From Clostridium beijerinckii (GTDB taxonomy: Bacteria > Bacillota > Clostridia > Clostridiales > Clostridiaceae), in NCBI RefSeq assembly GCF_036699995.1, contig NZ_CP144906.1, positions 2,185,001 through 2,249,000 of the forward strand: DNA of 64,000 nt, in the 5' to 3' direction. The notes below the pieces were generated by a model. That model saw only the letters and a program-made list of their open reading frames with translations. It searched no databases and was not told the DNA's origin. Shown here piece by piece: positions 8,847 to 18,838 of the stretch. The first letter of the stretch is position 1, and each line of letters begins with the position of its first letter. Position numbers and translations under genes: made by a program.

Positions 8847-9791
8847 ATGAGAAAAAATTATAGGTATAATAAAAGTAAAGATAATAACATAAAAAAAGCT
8901 AGAATAATTATTTTATTTATGACTATAGTTTTTTTAATAGTCGGAGGTAGCTCTCTCATTGCAGCGAAGTTTTTCCAAAATAGACAAGAAGTACAAGCAC
9001 TTGATGACACTAAGCAAAGTGGAGATTCAGATTCAAATTCAAATGATAAAAAGGATAACCGAGATTCTCTGAATGTTGAGAGTAATTCAGAAGTAGAAGA
9101 TTCTTCATTTATTGAAAAGTATTTGAATCAGCAAATGAAGGGGCAAAAGCCAGATGGAGCAGACGGTAAGAAAGTAGTATATTTAACATTTGATGATGGT
9201 CCATCGGAAACAGTTACACCTCAAATATTAGATGTTTTGAAGTCGGAGAATGTGCATGCAACATTCTTTATTGTGGGAAAATCACTAGATAAAGATGAGA
9301 ACACTAAAAATATAGTTAAACGAGAATTATCTGAAGGAAATTCTATAGGTAATCATACTTATTCACATAATTATAATTATTTATATCCAAATGGAAAGAT
9401 AAACTTATGGAATTGTATGTCTGACATTGAAAAAACAAATGAGTCACTAAAAAAGGTTTTAGGAGAAGATTTTTCAACTAGAGCTATTAGATTTCCGGGT
9501 GGGCATATGACTTGGAAGAATAAAGATTCAGTTGGTATGGATACTATGGACAAGGCTTTACATGAAAAAAATTATCATCAAATAGATTGGAATTCATTAT
9601 CTCAAGATGCGGAAGGTACACCTAAGAATGCAGAGCAATTAAAACAGGAAGTTATAAAAACTACAGCAGGAAGGGAAAAGGCAATAATTTTGATGCATGA
9701 TACTTATGGTAAAGAAGAAACAGCAAAAGCATTACCAGGAATTATAGAATATTTAAAGCAGCAGGGATATGAATTTAAGGTTATTAAATAG
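8847..9791 (+). CDS. Membrane-anchored polysaccharide deacetylase (NodB family)
   Basis: This 314-residue protein has an N-terminal membrane anchor (~18-43), a Ser/Asp/Asn-rich linker (~50-95), then a NodB domain. Visible motifs are TFDDG (~113-117, catalytic Asp and metal Asp), the metal-binding HTYSH (~170-174), RFPGG (~216-220) and the late LMHDTYG motif. It probably removes N-acetyl groups from peptidoglycan or another cell-wall glycan outside the membrane. AGGAGG precedes the ATG. It is monocistronic and ends in terminators at 9798-9847. Confidence 0.88.
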   Translation: MRKNYRYNKSKDNNIKKARIIILFMTIVFLIVGGSSLIAAKFFQNRQEVQALDDTKQSGDSDSNSNDKKDNRDSLNVESNSEVEDSSFIEKYLNQQMKGQKPDGADGKKVVYLTFDDGPSETVTPQILDVLKSENVHATFFIVGKSLDKDENTKNIVKRELSEGNSIGNHTYSHNYNYLYPNGKINLWNCMSDIEKTNESLKKVLGEDFSTRAIRFPGGHMTWKNKDSVGMDTMDKALHEKNYHQIDWNSLSQDAEGTPKNAEQLKQEVIKTTAGREKAIILMHDTYGKEETAKALPGIIEYLKQQGYEFKVIK

Positions 9792-9797
9792 TATTTA

Positions 9798-9847
9798 TTA
9801 GGAAAAAGATGAATTTAGAAATTATATTAAAATTCACCTTTTTCTAT
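9798..9847. terminator. Terminator after deacetylase gene
   Basis: GAAAAAGATGAATTT pairs with AAATTCACCTTTTTC across a loop. It ends the deacetylase transcript on the + strand. Confidence 0.7.
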
Positions 9848-9890
9848 TTAGATAAGAAGATTTCTGTAGTCTTGATTTGCAGTTTTATGC

Positions 9891-9935
9891 AAAGGTGATG
9901 GAAAAGTTAACTTAAGCTTATCCATCACCTTTTGT
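9891..9935. terminator. Terminator at modC 3' side
   Basis: AAAGGTGATGGA (9891-9902) pairs with TCCATCACCTTT (9921-9932), with T/A-rich flanks on both strands. It lies between the convergent deacetylase and modC genes and probably ends modBC on the - strand. Confidence 0.7.
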
Positions 9936-9995
9936 ATATTCACATAAATTTAAAATGGGTCTTTTTAATTATGTATAGTAGTAAATGACTTAAGT

Positions 9996-11045
9996 CTAAA
10001 AATAAAATAGATGGTCATTTGGAAAGTTGAGATATACACTAGTGTTTAGAGAGAAATTCATATTCTTTTTTTCTACCTTAAATTCAATCAATTTTGCATC
10101 TTTTTTAGTATTGTTTTTCATATATATAGTGAATTCAAAGGGATTTTCTATAATAGTATCAATAGTATAAGGAAAAGTATTAATGTTTTTATTATTGTTT
10201 CCACATATTTCGATATCATGAGCTCTTATGCAGATATATTGGATATTGTCTGGAATCTCCTTATTAATAACATATTCATGCCCCCAATTTTCAGCATAAA
10301 TGGTATTTTTCCCAGTCTTTTTAGCTTTAGATATGTTTTTACATCCTGTTAATGTAGCTTCTGTAAGACTTTTAGGATGTTTAAATAAGTCTCTCTTTTC
10401 TCGATTTTCTAAAGAAACTCCATTTTCATAAACAATTATATTGTCGCAAACTCTATAAGCTTCAGCTATATCATGAGTAACAAAGATAACATTACCACTA
10501 TAATCTTTTACTATAGACATTAACTCTTTTTCTAAATCATTTCTTAAATGTTGATCTAAAGCAGAGAAAGGCTCATCTAAAAGTAAAATATCAGGAGACG
10601 TTATAAGTGCTCTAGCTAAAGCTACTCTTTGCTGCTGCCCACCAGATAACTGCCAAGGATAGCGTTTTTCGAGTCCACCAAGATGTAATCTTTCTATATA
10701 TTCTCTGACTAAGGATTTCTTTTGATCTTTTTCCATCTTAGAAATACCTATTTCAATATTATCAATTATATTCATATTAGGAAACAAAGCATAATTTTGA
10801 AATAGATAACCGATTTTTCTTTTCTGTGGAGTTAAATTAATTTTATTCTCTGAATCAAAAAAAATCTTATCATTTACAATTATTTTTCCTCTAGAAGGAG
10901 TAACTAATCCGGATATACATTTTAAACTCATACTCTTACCAGATCCTGATGCACCTAAGAAACCTAGAACACCGCTTTTTTGCTCAAAATTCACATTTAA
11001 ATTAAATGAGGAGAGATGTTTTTCTATATTTACGTATAAGGACAT
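9996..11045 (-). CDS. modC: Molybdate ABC transporter ATP-binding protein ModC
   Basis: This 349-residue ABC ATPase has Walker A GASGSGKS (~31-38), signature LSGGQQQR (~134-141) and Walker B LLLDEP. The C-terminal ~110 residues after the ATPase core are TOBE/regulatory-like, as in ModC and other oxyanion importers. It energises molybdate (possibly tungstate) uptake with ModB and a binding protein. Its ATG overlaps the modB stop by one base (TAATG), so translation is coupled. The only modA in the window lies 33 kb away at 44788-45591. Confidence 0.9.
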   Translation of the reverse strand: MSLYVNIEKHLSSFNLNVNFEQKSGVLGFLGASGSGKSMSLKCISGLVTPSRGKIIVNDKIFFDSENKINLTPQKRKIGYLFQNYALFPNMNIIDNIEIGISKMEKDQKKSLVREYIERLHLGGLEKRYPWQLSGGQQQRVALARALITSPDILLLDEPFSALDQHLRNDLEKELMSIVKDYSGNVIFVTHDIAEAYRVCDNIIVYENGVSLENREKRDLFKHPKSLTEATLTGCKNISKAKKTGKNTIYAENWGHEYVINKEIPDNIQYICIRAHDIEICGNNNKNINTFPYTIDTIIENPFEFTIYMKNNTKKDAKLIEFKVEKKNMNFSLNTSVYLNFPNDHLFYF

Positions 11046-11722
11046 TATTTAGCACTCCTTCCCATAAGTTTTAATTGAACTTCTGACCAATAGTTTAATA
11101 TTAGAATTAGAAATAATGATAAAGTAACAATTATAATAACCCAAAGAATTGCTTTTTGCATATCTCCACCTTCGGCCGCAAAGAATATTGCAAGTGGCAT
11201 AGTTTGAGTTTTCCCTGGGATATTACCTGCTAGCATAAGTGTTGCACCAAATTCACCCATAGCTCTTGCAAAAGATAGAACTAGTCCACCTATAATACCT
11301 GGCATGGCTAATGGAATAGCGATTTTATAAAATATTTTAAATTCACTAAGTCCAAGAGTTCTGGCAGCAGAAAGAATATTAATATCTATTTGCTCAAAAG
11401 CAGAACGTGTAGTTCTATACATCATAGGAAATGAAACCACTATAGCAGCAATAACCGTAGCACTCCAGCTGAAAATTAAAGAAGTATTGAAGAGGTCTAG
11501 TAGCTTTCCTATAGGACCATTTTTACCACAGATAAGCAATAAAAAGAAACCTACAACAGTTGGAGGAAGAATTAAAGGTAAAGTAAATAACCCATCTATT
11601 ATTCCTTTAGATTTTCCTTTAAAATTTGACATCCAATAAGAAACTATAATTCCTAAAAAGAATGTTATTGTTGTTGATAATGTAGCAGTTTTTATAGAAA
11701 TCCATAAAGGTGAAAAATCCAT
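11045..11722 (-). CDS. modB: Molybdate ABC transporter permease ModB
   Basis: This 225-residue permease has about five to six membrane segments and the binding-protein-dependent transport motif around AARTLGLSEFKIFYKIAIPLA (the EAA loop that docks on ModC). The RAMGEFGATLMLAGNIPGKT stretch is characteristic of ModB. It forms the membrane channel for molybdate. It is the first gene of modBC, with an AGGAGG-type site before the ATG. The 5' side (11723-12232) is long and AT-rich, with TAATGTTT-like motifs around 11895-11910 that resemble those near modA and mop. Confidence 0.92.
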   Translation of the reverse strand: MDFSPLWISIKTATLSTTITFFLGIIVSYWMSNFKGKSKGIIDGLFTLPLILPPTVVGFFLLLICGKNGPIGKLLDLFNTSLIFSWSATVIAAIVVSFPMMYRTTRSAFEQIDINILSAARTLGLSEFKIFYKIAIPLAMPGIIGGLVLSFARAMGEFGATLMLAGNIPGKTQTMPLAIFFAAEGGDMQKAILWVIIIVTLSLFLILILNYWSEVQLKLMGRSAK

Positions 11723-12232
11723 ATTAATTCCTCCTCAAAAGTTAGAAAGACTAAAAAATTGTTAAAAGATATAGCATAATTTAGTGGTAGCCAGTTTAAA
11801 AATTTTAATTGTAGTAGATTATTATTGTTAAAAAACCATGCAAAATAGAATAAATATATAATACAATATTTAAATATGTTTTATATAGTCATGTTTGATA
11901 ATGTTTAGTTCGGTTTTATTATGATTTTTATAATATTAGCATTAATTCTATAAAAATACAATAGTGTATTACATATGCTTAATTTTGTTTTCTGATAGTA
12001 AAAAAATAATAGAAATATTATTAAAAAAGATAATTTGAAAATATTTACAATTTAATTGAAAAGATGTATGATATTACCATAAAAATAAATTTGACATAAA
12101 AAATTTTTTTTAGGAAATAAAATGATTTGTAGAATATATAAGAGATTAATTTAATAATAATATTTCAGAAGTGGATTTTATAGGCTACTAAATATCATTA
12201 CAAACAAAGTAAACAAGCATTTATTTCCATTA

Positions 12233-12300
12233 TCAAGTGAAACTTGACTCAGGTTGGGTTTGTGAGTGCAAGTGTTACAGCGGATAGACATCAGATAAAT
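12233..12300 (+). repeat. Folded repeat P, internally deleted copy
   Basis: The copy begins TCAAGTGAAACTTGA (a perfect small hairpin) and ends TGTTACAGCGGATAGACATC plus AGATAAAT. Both ends match the 132-bp copy at 27792-27923, while the middle ~65 bases are missing. It lies 43 bases before the ygeY start codon, in the same orientation as the gene. Confidence 0.65.
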
Positions 12301-12342
12301 ATGATTTCAAATAAAATATTAATTAAGATAGGGGAAGAGAAT

Positions 12343-13653
12343 ATGAATTTTGATCAAATTAAATCAAAGTCTGAAAACTATAAGGAGGATATGACCAAAT
12401 TTCTTCGTGATTTAGTTGCAATACCTGGTGAAAGTGCAGAAGAAGAAGGCGTTATAAAAAGAATAGAACAAGAAATGAAAAGCGTTGGATTTGATAAAGT
12501 AGAAATAGATCCAATGGGTAATATTTTAGGATATATGGGTACAGGAGAAACTTTAATAGGCTTTGATGCTCATATTGATACAGTTGGTATAGGAAACAGA
12601 GATAACTGGGACTTTGATCCATACGAAGGATATGAAACAGAAACTGAAATAGGTGGACGTGGTACTTCTGATCAATTAGGCGGAATCGTTTCATCTGTTT
12701 ATGGTGCAAAAATAATGAAAGACTTAGGCCTTTTAAATGAAAAATACACAGCATTAGTTGTTGGTTCAGTTCAAGAAGAAGATTGTGATGGACTTTGCTG
12801 GGAATATATAATCAAAGAAAGTAAAATCAGACCTGAATTTGTGGTTTCTACAGAGCCAACAGATGGTGGTATCTATAGAGGACAAAGAGGCCGTATGGAA
12901 ATACGTGTTGATGTTCAAGGAATTTCATGCCACGGTTCAGCTCCAGAAAGAGGAGACAACGCAATTTATAAAATGGCTGAAATATTAATGAACATTCGTG
13001 ACCTTAACGAAAATGATGCAGCTGATAATAAAGAAATCAAAGGCTTAGTAAAAATGTTAGATGAAAAATACAACCCAGAGTTTAAAGAGGCTAACTTCTT
13101 AGGAAGAGGTACTGTTACAACTTCTCAAGTATTCTATACTTCACCAAGCCGTTGCGCAGTTGCTGACTCATGCTCAATTTCATTAGACCGCCGTATGACA
13201 GCAGGTGAGACTTGGGAAAGCTGTTTAGAAGAAATTCGTCAACTTCCAGCTGTTAAAAAATACAATGCAACAGTAAGTATGTATAACTATGATAGACCAA
13301 GCTACACTGGTTTAGCATACCCAATTGAATGCTACTTCCCAACTTGGGTAATTCCAGAAGATCATATTGTAACAAAAGCATTAGAAGAAGCATATAAAGG
13401 TCTTTACGGCACAACAAGAATCGGTGCTGCTGAAAATGAAGCAATGAGAAAAGCTCGTCCACTTACTGATAAATGGACATTCTCTACAAACGGTGTTTCA
13501 ATTATGGGACGTAATGGAATTCCTGTAATAGGATTTGGACCTGGTGCAGAAGCTCAAGCACATGCTCCTAATGAAAAGACATGGAAAGAAGATTTAGTAA
13601 AATGTGCTGCAGTTTATGCTGCTGTTCCAACTATATATATTTCAAATAAATAA
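12343..13653 (+). CDS. ygeY: YgeY-type M20 family metallohydrolase
   Basis: This 436-residue M20 peptidase/deacylase-family enzyme has the first metal-binding motif in [10 protein letters not shown] and the catalytic/bridging acid pair in [12 protein letters not shown]. In E. coli and gut anaerobes ygeY is part of the selenium- and purine-linked degradation cluster, where it is thought to hydrolyse a ring-opening intermediate. The exact substrate is not shown by the sequence. The start at 12343 is chosen for the GGGGAAGAG site; an earlier in-frame TTG lies inside the repeat at 12233-12300. ygeW follows 36 bases later. Confidence 0.88.
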   Translation: MNFDQIKSKSENYKEDMTKFLRDLVAIPGESAEEEGVIKRIEQEMKSVGFDKVEIDPMGNILGYMGTGETLIGFDAHIDTVGIGNRDNWDFDPYEGYETETEIGGRGTSDQLGGIVSSVYGAKIMKDLGLLNEKYTALVVGSVQEEDCDGLCWEYIIKESKIRPEFVVSTEPTDGGIYRGQRGRMEIRVDVQGISCHGSAPERGDNAIYKMAEILMNIRDLNENDAADNKEIKGLVKMLDEKYNPEFKEANFLGRGTVTTSQVFYTSPSRCAVADSCSISLDRRMTAGETWESCLEEIRQLPAVKKYNATVSMYNYDRPSYTGLAYPIECYFPTWVIPEDHIVTKALEEAYKGLYGTTRIGAAENEAMRKARPLTDKWTFSTNGVSIMGRNGIPVIGFGPGAEAQAHAPNEKTWKEDLVKCAAVYAAVPTIYISNK

Positions 13654-13689
13654 ATATTGTCAGCGAAAATTAAGGGGGATATTAAAATT

Positions 13690-14883
13690 ATGAATATTGT
13701 CGATAAATATGTTAATGCATTAAAAAGCTTAGAAATTGATCAAATGTATAAAAATGACTTTTTTCTTACATGGGAAAAAACTACAGATGAGTTAAAGGCA
13801 GTTTATGAAGTGGCAGATGCATTAAGAGAATTACGTAGAAATAACAAATCAACAAGATTGTTTGATAGTGGACTTGGAATTTCATTATTCCGTGATAATT
13901 CAACACGTACTCGTTTTTCCTATGCTAGTGCATGTAATCTTTTAGGTCTTGAAGTACAAGACTTAGATGAGGGTAAAAGTCAAGTCGCTCATGGTGAAAC
14001 TGTAAGGGAAACAGCTAACATGATTTCATTTATGGCTGATGTCATCGGAATTCGTGATGATATGTATATTGGAAAAGGAAATAAATATATGCATACAGTT
14101 GCTGATGCAGTAAGGGAAGGATACGAAGATGGAGTTCTTGAACAAAAACCAACATTAGTAAATCTACAATGTGATATTGATCATCCAACTCAAGTTATGG
14201 CAGATATGCTGCATATCATACATGAGTTTGGTGGCATTGAAAATTTAAAGGGTAAAAAAATAGCTATGTCTTGGGCTTATTCACCATCTTACGGTAAACC
14301 ATTATCTGTACCACAAGGGGTTATAGGGTTAATGACACGTTTTGGTATGGACGTTTGCTTAGCACATCCAGAAGGCTATGAAGTAATGGAAGAAGTTGAA
14401 AATATAGCTCGTAATAACGCTAAGGAATCAGGTGGAACATTCACAAAAACTAATAATATGGCAGAAGCATTTAAAGATGCAGATATAGTATATCCAAAGA
14501 GCTGGGCTCCTTTTGCAGCAATGAAAGAACGTACTGATCTTTATTCAGAAGGCGATTCTGAAGGTATTAAAGAATTAGAGAAAAAACTTCTTGCTCAAAA
14601 TGCAGAACATAAAGATTGGGAATGTACAGAGGAATTAATGAAAACAACTAAAGATGGAAAGGCACTTTATTTACATTGCTTACCAGCTGATATTAGTAAT
14701 TTGTCATGTGAGAAAGGTGAAGTTGAAGATTCTGTATTTGACCGTTACAGAGTTCCACTTTATAAAGAAGCAAGCTATAAGCCATATATTATAGCAGCAA
14801 TGATTCTTCTAGCAAAGGTAAAGAATCCTGCAGAAGTTCTAGAAAAAATGGCTCAAAGCGAGGATATAAGATTCAGGGGTTAG
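13690..14883 (+). CDS. ygeW: YgeW-type knotted carbamoyltransferase
   Basis: This 397-residue member of the aspartate/ornithine carbamoyltransferase superfamily matches YgeW in length and layout. The carbamoyl-phosphate motif is FRDNSTRTRFSYA (~67-79; S-T-R-T-R in place of the usual variant), and HCLPAD occurs near residue 330. YgeW belongs to the knotted transcarbamylases; in purine catabolism it is expected to run in the phosphorolytic direction and yield carbamoyl phosphate for ArcC. SD GGGGGAT precedes the ATG. It is translated after ygeY and before the 39-bp tandem repeat. Confidence 0.9.
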   Translation: MNIVDKYVNALKSLEIDQMYKNDFFLTWEKTTDELKAVYEVADALRELRRNNKSTRLFDSGLGISLFRDNSTRTRFSYASACNLLGLEVQDLDEGKSQVAHGETVRETANMISFMADVIGIRDDMYIGKGNKYMHTVADAVREGYEDGVLEQKPTLVNLQCDIDHPTQVMADMLHIIHEFGGIENLKGKKIAMSWAYSPSYGKPLSVPQGVIGLMTRFGMDVCLAHPEGYEVMEEVENIARNNAKESGGTFTKTNNMAEAFKDADIVYPKSWAPFAAMKERTDLYSEGDSEGIKELEKKLLAQNAEHKDWECTEELMKTTKDGKALYLHCLPADISNLSCEKGEVEDSVFDRYRVPLYKEASYKPYIIAAMILLAKVKNPAEVLEKMAQSEDIRFRG

Positions 14884-14904
14884 TAACTAATAAAAAATAT
14901 ACAC

Positions 14905-15099
14905 ATTTAAAAAGAGCAGCTATGCTGCATATAAGAACATTTTATTTAAAAAGAGCAGCTATGCTGCATATAAGAACATTTTATTTAAAAAGAGCAGCTA
15001 TGCTGCATATAAGAACATTTTATTTAAAAAGAGCAGCTATGCTGCATATAAGAACATTTTATTTAAAAAGAGCAGCTATGCTGAATATAAGAACATTTC
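14905..15099 (+). repeat. Tandem repeat, 5 x 39 bp
   Basis: Five head-to-tail copies of a 39-bp unit (14905-14943, 14944-14982, 14983-15021, 15022-15060, 15061-15099) are present. The first four are nearly identical and the fifth is variant. Each unit carries a small hairpin GCAGC-TAT-GCTGC. Because 39 is divisible by three, the array happens to be open in one frame, but no SD supports translation. It lies between ygeW and arcC. Confidence 0.9.
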
Positions 15100-15140
15100 A
15101 TGGCAATTTTAGACTTGTTATTTATTCTCATGTGCCTAAA
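15098..15140 (+). repeat. Inverted-repeat element A, half copy
   Basis: CATGGCAATTTTAGACTTGT through CATGTGCCTAAA matches one end of the ~160-bp element present in full at 25447-25675, 30923-31084 and 40111-40273. Only one terminal repeat is kept. It abuts the 39-bp array and ends just before the arcC SD. Confidence 0.65.
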
Positions 15141-15167
15141 TATTTAAAAAGAGAATTGGAGTGATAT

Positions 15168-16088
15168 ATGGTGAGTAAGATTGTAATAGCGTTAGGAGGA
15201 AATGCACTGGGAGATACGTTGGAGGAGCAAATGAAATCAGTTAAATTAACTGCTGAAAGTATTGTAGATTTGATCGAAAGTGGAAATCAGGTAGTTATTA
15301 CTCATGGAAATGGACCGCAAGTGGGAATGATAAACTCAGCAATGGAGCTTGTTAAAAAATCTCAAATACCATTAACAATGTGTGTTGCAATGAGTCAAGG
15401 GTATATTGGATATGATTTGCAAAATGCCATTAGGGAAGAACTTTTATCACGTAATTTAAATAATCCTGTCACAACTCTCATTACTCAAACTCTTGTGGAT
15501 CCAAATGATAAAGCATTTTTAACCCCTACAAAGCCAATTGGAGGTTTTTATTCAAAAGAGGATGCTGAAAAATTAGAGAAGACTGGAATAGTGATGAAAG
15601 AAGATTCAGGTAGGGGATATAGGCAAGTTGTTTGTTCTCCAAAACCTATTGATATAATTGAAAAGGAAACGATTTTAGAGCTAGTATCAGCTGGAGAAAT
15701 AGTTATTGCATGTGGTGGTGGTGGAATTCCAGTTATTCAAACAGAAAACAATCATTTAAAAGGTGTACCAGCAGTAATCGATAAAGATTCTGTAGCTGCG
15801 CTATTGGCTAAAGAGATAGATGCAGACTGTTTAATTATACTAACCGCAGTAGAAAAGGTTGCTATAAACTTTGGAAAGCCAGATGTTAAATGGTTGGATT
15901 CACTAACTGTAGAAGAAGCTAAAAAATATATTGATGAAGGTCAATTTGCACCAGGGTCTATGCTACCAAAAGTACAAGCAGCTTTAGAATTTGTTTCTTC
16001 AGGTAAAGGAAGGACTGCAATTATTACGCTTCTAAGCAAAGTACATGATGGAATTTTAGGTAAAACAGGAACTCACTTTAAAATGTAA
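15168..16088 (+). CDS. arcC: Carbamate kinase
   Basis: This 306-residue amino acid kinase family protein starts with the VIALGGNALG phosphate-binding motif and has GNGPQVG (~45-51) and the CGGGGIPV segment (~182-189) typical of carbamate kinases. It converts carbamoyl phosphate and ADP to ATP, CO2 and ammonia. In this cluster it would draw ATP from carbamoyl phosphate made by YgeW. SD TTGGAGTG precedes the ATG. A terminator-like hairpin lies downstream at 16356-16400. Confidence 0.95.
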   Translation: MVSKIVIALGGNALGDTLEEQMKSVKLTAESIVDLIESGNQVVITHGNGPQVGMINSAMELVKKSQIPLTMCVAMSQGYIGYDLQNAIREELLSRNLNNPVTTLITQTLVDPNDKAFLTPTKPIGGFYSKEDAEKLEKTGIVMKEDSGRGYRQVVCSPKPIDIIEKETILELVSAGEIVIACGGGGIPVIQTENNHLKGVPAVIDKDSVAALLAKEIDADCLIILTAVEKVAINFGKPDVKWLDSLTVEEAKKYIDEGQFAPGSMLPKVQAALEFVSSGKGRTAIITLLSKVHDGILGKTGTHFKM

Positions 16089-16110
16089 AGTTAAACTTAG
16101 GCAACAGCTT

Positions 16111-16303
16111 ACCGAAATCAAATACATTTTTATTCCACAGGGCTATGAAAATTTCGCTGAAAGCACTAAATGGAAGCTTGCACCCACATTAGCTTGCTCC
16201 CGTTTTCAACGTGACAAGCTGATGTGGAACAAGCTCCTATTAAGTGCTTTTGGCAGCGAGATTTTCAAATGCCTGCTTCACAAAAATGTATTTGATTTCT
16301 GAT
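16111..16303 (+). repeat. Giant palindromic repeat H, copy 1
   Basis: A near-continuous imperfect palindrome of ~190 bp. The outer arms ACCGAAATCAAATACATTTT and AAAATGTATTTGATTTCTG pair, as do the inner arms AAGCTTG..CACATTAGCTTG and CAAGCTGATGTGG..CAAGCT. The apical part holds CCCGTTTTCAACGTG. The same architecture appears in seven places in this window. The transcript would form one long hairpin. No coding potential is seen. Confidence 0.8.
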
Positions 16304-16355
16304 ATGGAAATGCATTCTAATTATAAGTTAAACCCTTAAATTGGATATCTATAAC

Positions 16356-16400
16356 AAGCCTGTAAATGCCATAAAACAAAAAATCTACAGGCTTAGTTTT
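16356..16400 (+). terminator. Intrinsic terminator after arcC
   Basis: AAGCCTGTA (16356-16364) pairs with TACAGGCTT (16386-16394), followed by AGTTTT. It separates arcC from the hydantoinase gene. Confidence 0.7.
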
Positions 16401-16476
16401 AATTATTCTAGCTATAGCAATGCAACTACATATAAGGAATAATCACAAAAACATAAAATGAAAGAAGTGCTTATGA

Positions 16477-17853
16477 ATGATTATTATTAAAAATGGAACT
16501 ATTGTGACTGAATCGGAAAGTTATTGTTCAGATATTATGATAGAAAATAATAAAATATCTTGTATTGGGGTAAATTTGTCCAATGATAATGCAGAAATCA
16601 TTGATGCTTTGGGAATGTATATAATTCCTGGAGCAGTGGATGTGCATACTCATATGGATTTGCAATCTGGAAGTAGCCGTTCAATAGACGACTTTTATAC
16701 TGGAACTGTTGCAGCTGTTTGCGGTGGAACTACAAGTATTGTTGACCATGTAGCCTTTGGTCCTAAAAATTGTGCTATTCGTCATCAAATTGACGAATAT
16801 CATAAATTAGCTAATGGAAAAGCAGTAATTGATTATGGATTCCATGGAGTAATACAGCATGTAAATGATGAGGTTTTATCTGGAATGGAGTCTTTGGCTA
16901 AAGAAGGAATTTCTAGCTTTAAGATTTATATGACATATGATTTTAAACTGGATGACGTCTCAATTTTAAAGGTACTAAAAAAAGCAAAAGAATTGGGAGT
17001 AATTATTGCTGTACACGCTGAAAACAATGATGTTATAAATTACCTTAGAGAAAATTATGTTTCAAATGGCTGTTTAGAAACAATATACCATGCAAAATCA
17101 CGACCAGACCATTGTGAAGCAGAGGCAATTAGCAGAGTGCTACATCTTGCAGCATTGGCAGGAGATGCCCCGATTTATATTGTTCATATTTCTACTGAAA
17201 AGGGATTAGATGAGATAAGAAAAGCAAGAGCGCAGGGGCAAAAGAATATTTTTTCTGAAACTTGCACTCAGTACCTAACAATGACAGAGAAAAAATATCT
17301 TGAGCCAGACAATAACGGACTAAAATATGTAATGTCTCCACCTTTGCGTCAAAATAATGATATTGCTGCTCTATGGAAAGGCGTACAAGATGGTGCAATT
17401 AATGTAATTGCTACTGATCATTGTTCATTTAATCTAAAAGGTGACAAACAAAAGGGCATTAACGATTTCACAAAATGCCCTAATGGAGCTCCTGGCGTTG
17501 CTGAACGAGTAAGGGTGATTTTCTCTGAAGGCGTTATGAAAAAGAAAATTTCAATTAATCGTTTTGTAGAACTTTTATGTACAAACCCTGCAAAGATTTA
17601 TGGACTTTATCCTAAAAAGGGTTCTTTGATTCCAGGTGGGGATGCTGATATTACTATAATTAACCCAAATTCTGAGTATACTCTTACAAGAAGTATGCTT
17701 CATGGAGCTGTAGATTACACATGCTTTGAAGGCATGACATTAAAGGGAGATATTGATATTGTAATACAGAGTGGTAAAGTAGCTTATAAAAATAATAAGT
17801 TTTTAGGGAAAAAAGGTGATGGAAAATTTATTAAGAGAAAAGTAATTGAATGA
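16477..17853 (+). CDS. Dihydropyrimidinase/hydantoinase family amidohydrolase
   Basis: This 458-residue cyclic amidohydrolase has the metal-binding VDVHTHMD motif (~54-61), a lysine suitable for carboxylation in SSFKIYMTYD (~147-156), then HAEN, HIS and ATDHCS metal/active-site motifs. It corresponds to the HyuA/SsnA-neighbouring hydantoinase of E. coli-type purine clusters. It hydrolyses a cyclic imide or hydantoin ring; an allantoin-like or pyrimidine-like intermediate would fit the context. No strong SD is visible (AAAGAAGTG upstream). It is followed by a YheO-type regulator gene. Confidence 0.85.
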   Translation: MIIIKNGTIVTESESYCSDIMIENNKISCIGVNLSNDNAEIIDALGMYIIPGAVDVHTHMDLQSGSSRSIDDFYTGTVAAVCGGTTSIVDHVAFGPKNCAIRHQIDEYHKLANGKAVIDYGFHGVIQHVNDEVLSGMESLAKEGISSFKIYMTYDFKLDDVSILKVLKKAKELGVIIAVHAENNDVINYLRENYVSNGCLETIYHAKSRPDHCEAEAISRVLHLAALAGDAPIYIVHISTEKGLDEIRKARAQGQKNIFSETCTQYLTMTEKKYLEPDNNGLKYVMSPPLRQNNDIAALWKGVQDGAINVIATDHCSFNLKGDKQKGINDFTKCPNGAPGVAERVRVIFSEGVMKKKISINRFVELLCTNPAKIYGLYPKKGSLIPGGDADITIINPNSEYTLTRSMLHGAVDYTCFEGMTLKGDIDIVIQSGKVAYKNNKFLGKKGDGKFIKRKVIE

Positions 17854-17977
17854 TATAAAATTATTTATTTAACATATTAAGCACATCAGCCATAAGCGTT
17901 GGTTGCATGCTTTGAATTATTAACAGAGGCATATTTGCATTGTAATGTAAATATAAGACGATAAGGGAGATTTTAGC

Positions 17978-18619
17978 ATGAATGTATATGATGATTTGGA
18001 TTTTTTTAAAAGGCTTATTAAAGGGATTGCGGAAGAGTTTGGTCCAAACTGTGAAGTCGCGATTCATGATCTAAAAGCAGGATATGAACATAGCATTATA
18101 GCGATTGAAAATGGTCATGTCACAGGACGTAAAGTTGGGGATGTTGCATCGCGAATTGCAATGGAAACAATTCACTCAAATCTTCAGCATAAAGACCATT
18201 ATAGTTATAGTACACGTACAAATGATGGACGTATTTTGAAATCTACTACTATATGTATTCCAGATGAAAATGGTAAAGCGAAAGCACTTCTTTGTATTAA
18301 TTATGATATCACTCAGCTAATGGTATCTAATAAGATTATAGAAGATTTTGTTTCAATAAAGGAAGTAGAACACAGTGATGAAGGTGATGTTACAATTCCA
18401 ACTGATGTTAATCAACTTCTTAAAGATTTAATTGAGGAATCATATCAATTAATTGGCAAACCTGTTGCAGTTATGACTAAAGAAGATAAAATGAAAGCCA
18501 TTAAGTATTTAGAGAGTAAAGGTGCGCTTTTAATTAAAAGATCGGGAGATAAAATTTCAAAGTTCTATGATATTTCAAAATATTCACTTTACAGCTATTT
18601 AAATAACAATGAGGATTAA
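17978..18619 (+). CDS. YheO-like PAS / helix-turn-helix regulator
   Basis: This 213-residue protein has an N-terminal YheO-like PAS domain (~1-115; the GPNCEVAIHDLK and DGRILKSTTICI segments are typical) and a C-terminal HTH (~145-213) ending in a KFYDISKYSLYSYL recognition-like helix. It is a cytosolic, probably ligand-sensing regulator. Its position inside the purine island suggests control of these genes; the ligand is not evident. AAGGGAG precedes the ATG at suitable spacing. Confidence 0.85.
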   Translation: MNVYDDLDFFKRLIKGIAEEFGPNCEVAIHDLKAGYEHSIIAIENGHVTGRKVGDVASRIAMETIHSNLQHKDHYSYSTRTNDGRILKSTTICIPDENGKAKALLCINYDITQLMVSNKIIEDFVSIKEVEHSDEGDVTIPTDVNQLLKDLIEESYQLIGKPVAVMTKEDKMKAIKYLESKGALLIKRSGDKISKFYDISKYSLYSYLNNNED

Positions 18620-18838
18620 ATATATTACTGTAAAATATTTAAAAGGATTAATAAAAAATCGAACAATTAGTCTTTCATTCTATAGATTATTAATTTAATA
18701 AGTAATAATTCTGTGTAAATCAGATATATATAATAATAGAACTCATATGTAAAATAAATAAGCTTAGATGAAATATATTACTGGCATATATAAATTGATT
18801 AAAAAATACCAATATATGGAATATAATTGAAATTGATC

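Noticed and set aside
12244..12342. N-terminal extension of ygeY from an upstream TTG
   Set aside because: The extension is encoded by repeat P and has no ribosome site. ATG 12343 has a good SD and the family N-terminus.
14905..15099. CRISPR array
   Set aside because: The units are head-to-tail with no unique spacers, and no cas gene is in the window.
14922..15164. 80-codon frame with repeated 13-residue units
   Set aside because: It is open only because the 39-bp repeat unit is divisible by three. No convincing SD is present, and it ends in the arcC ribosome site.
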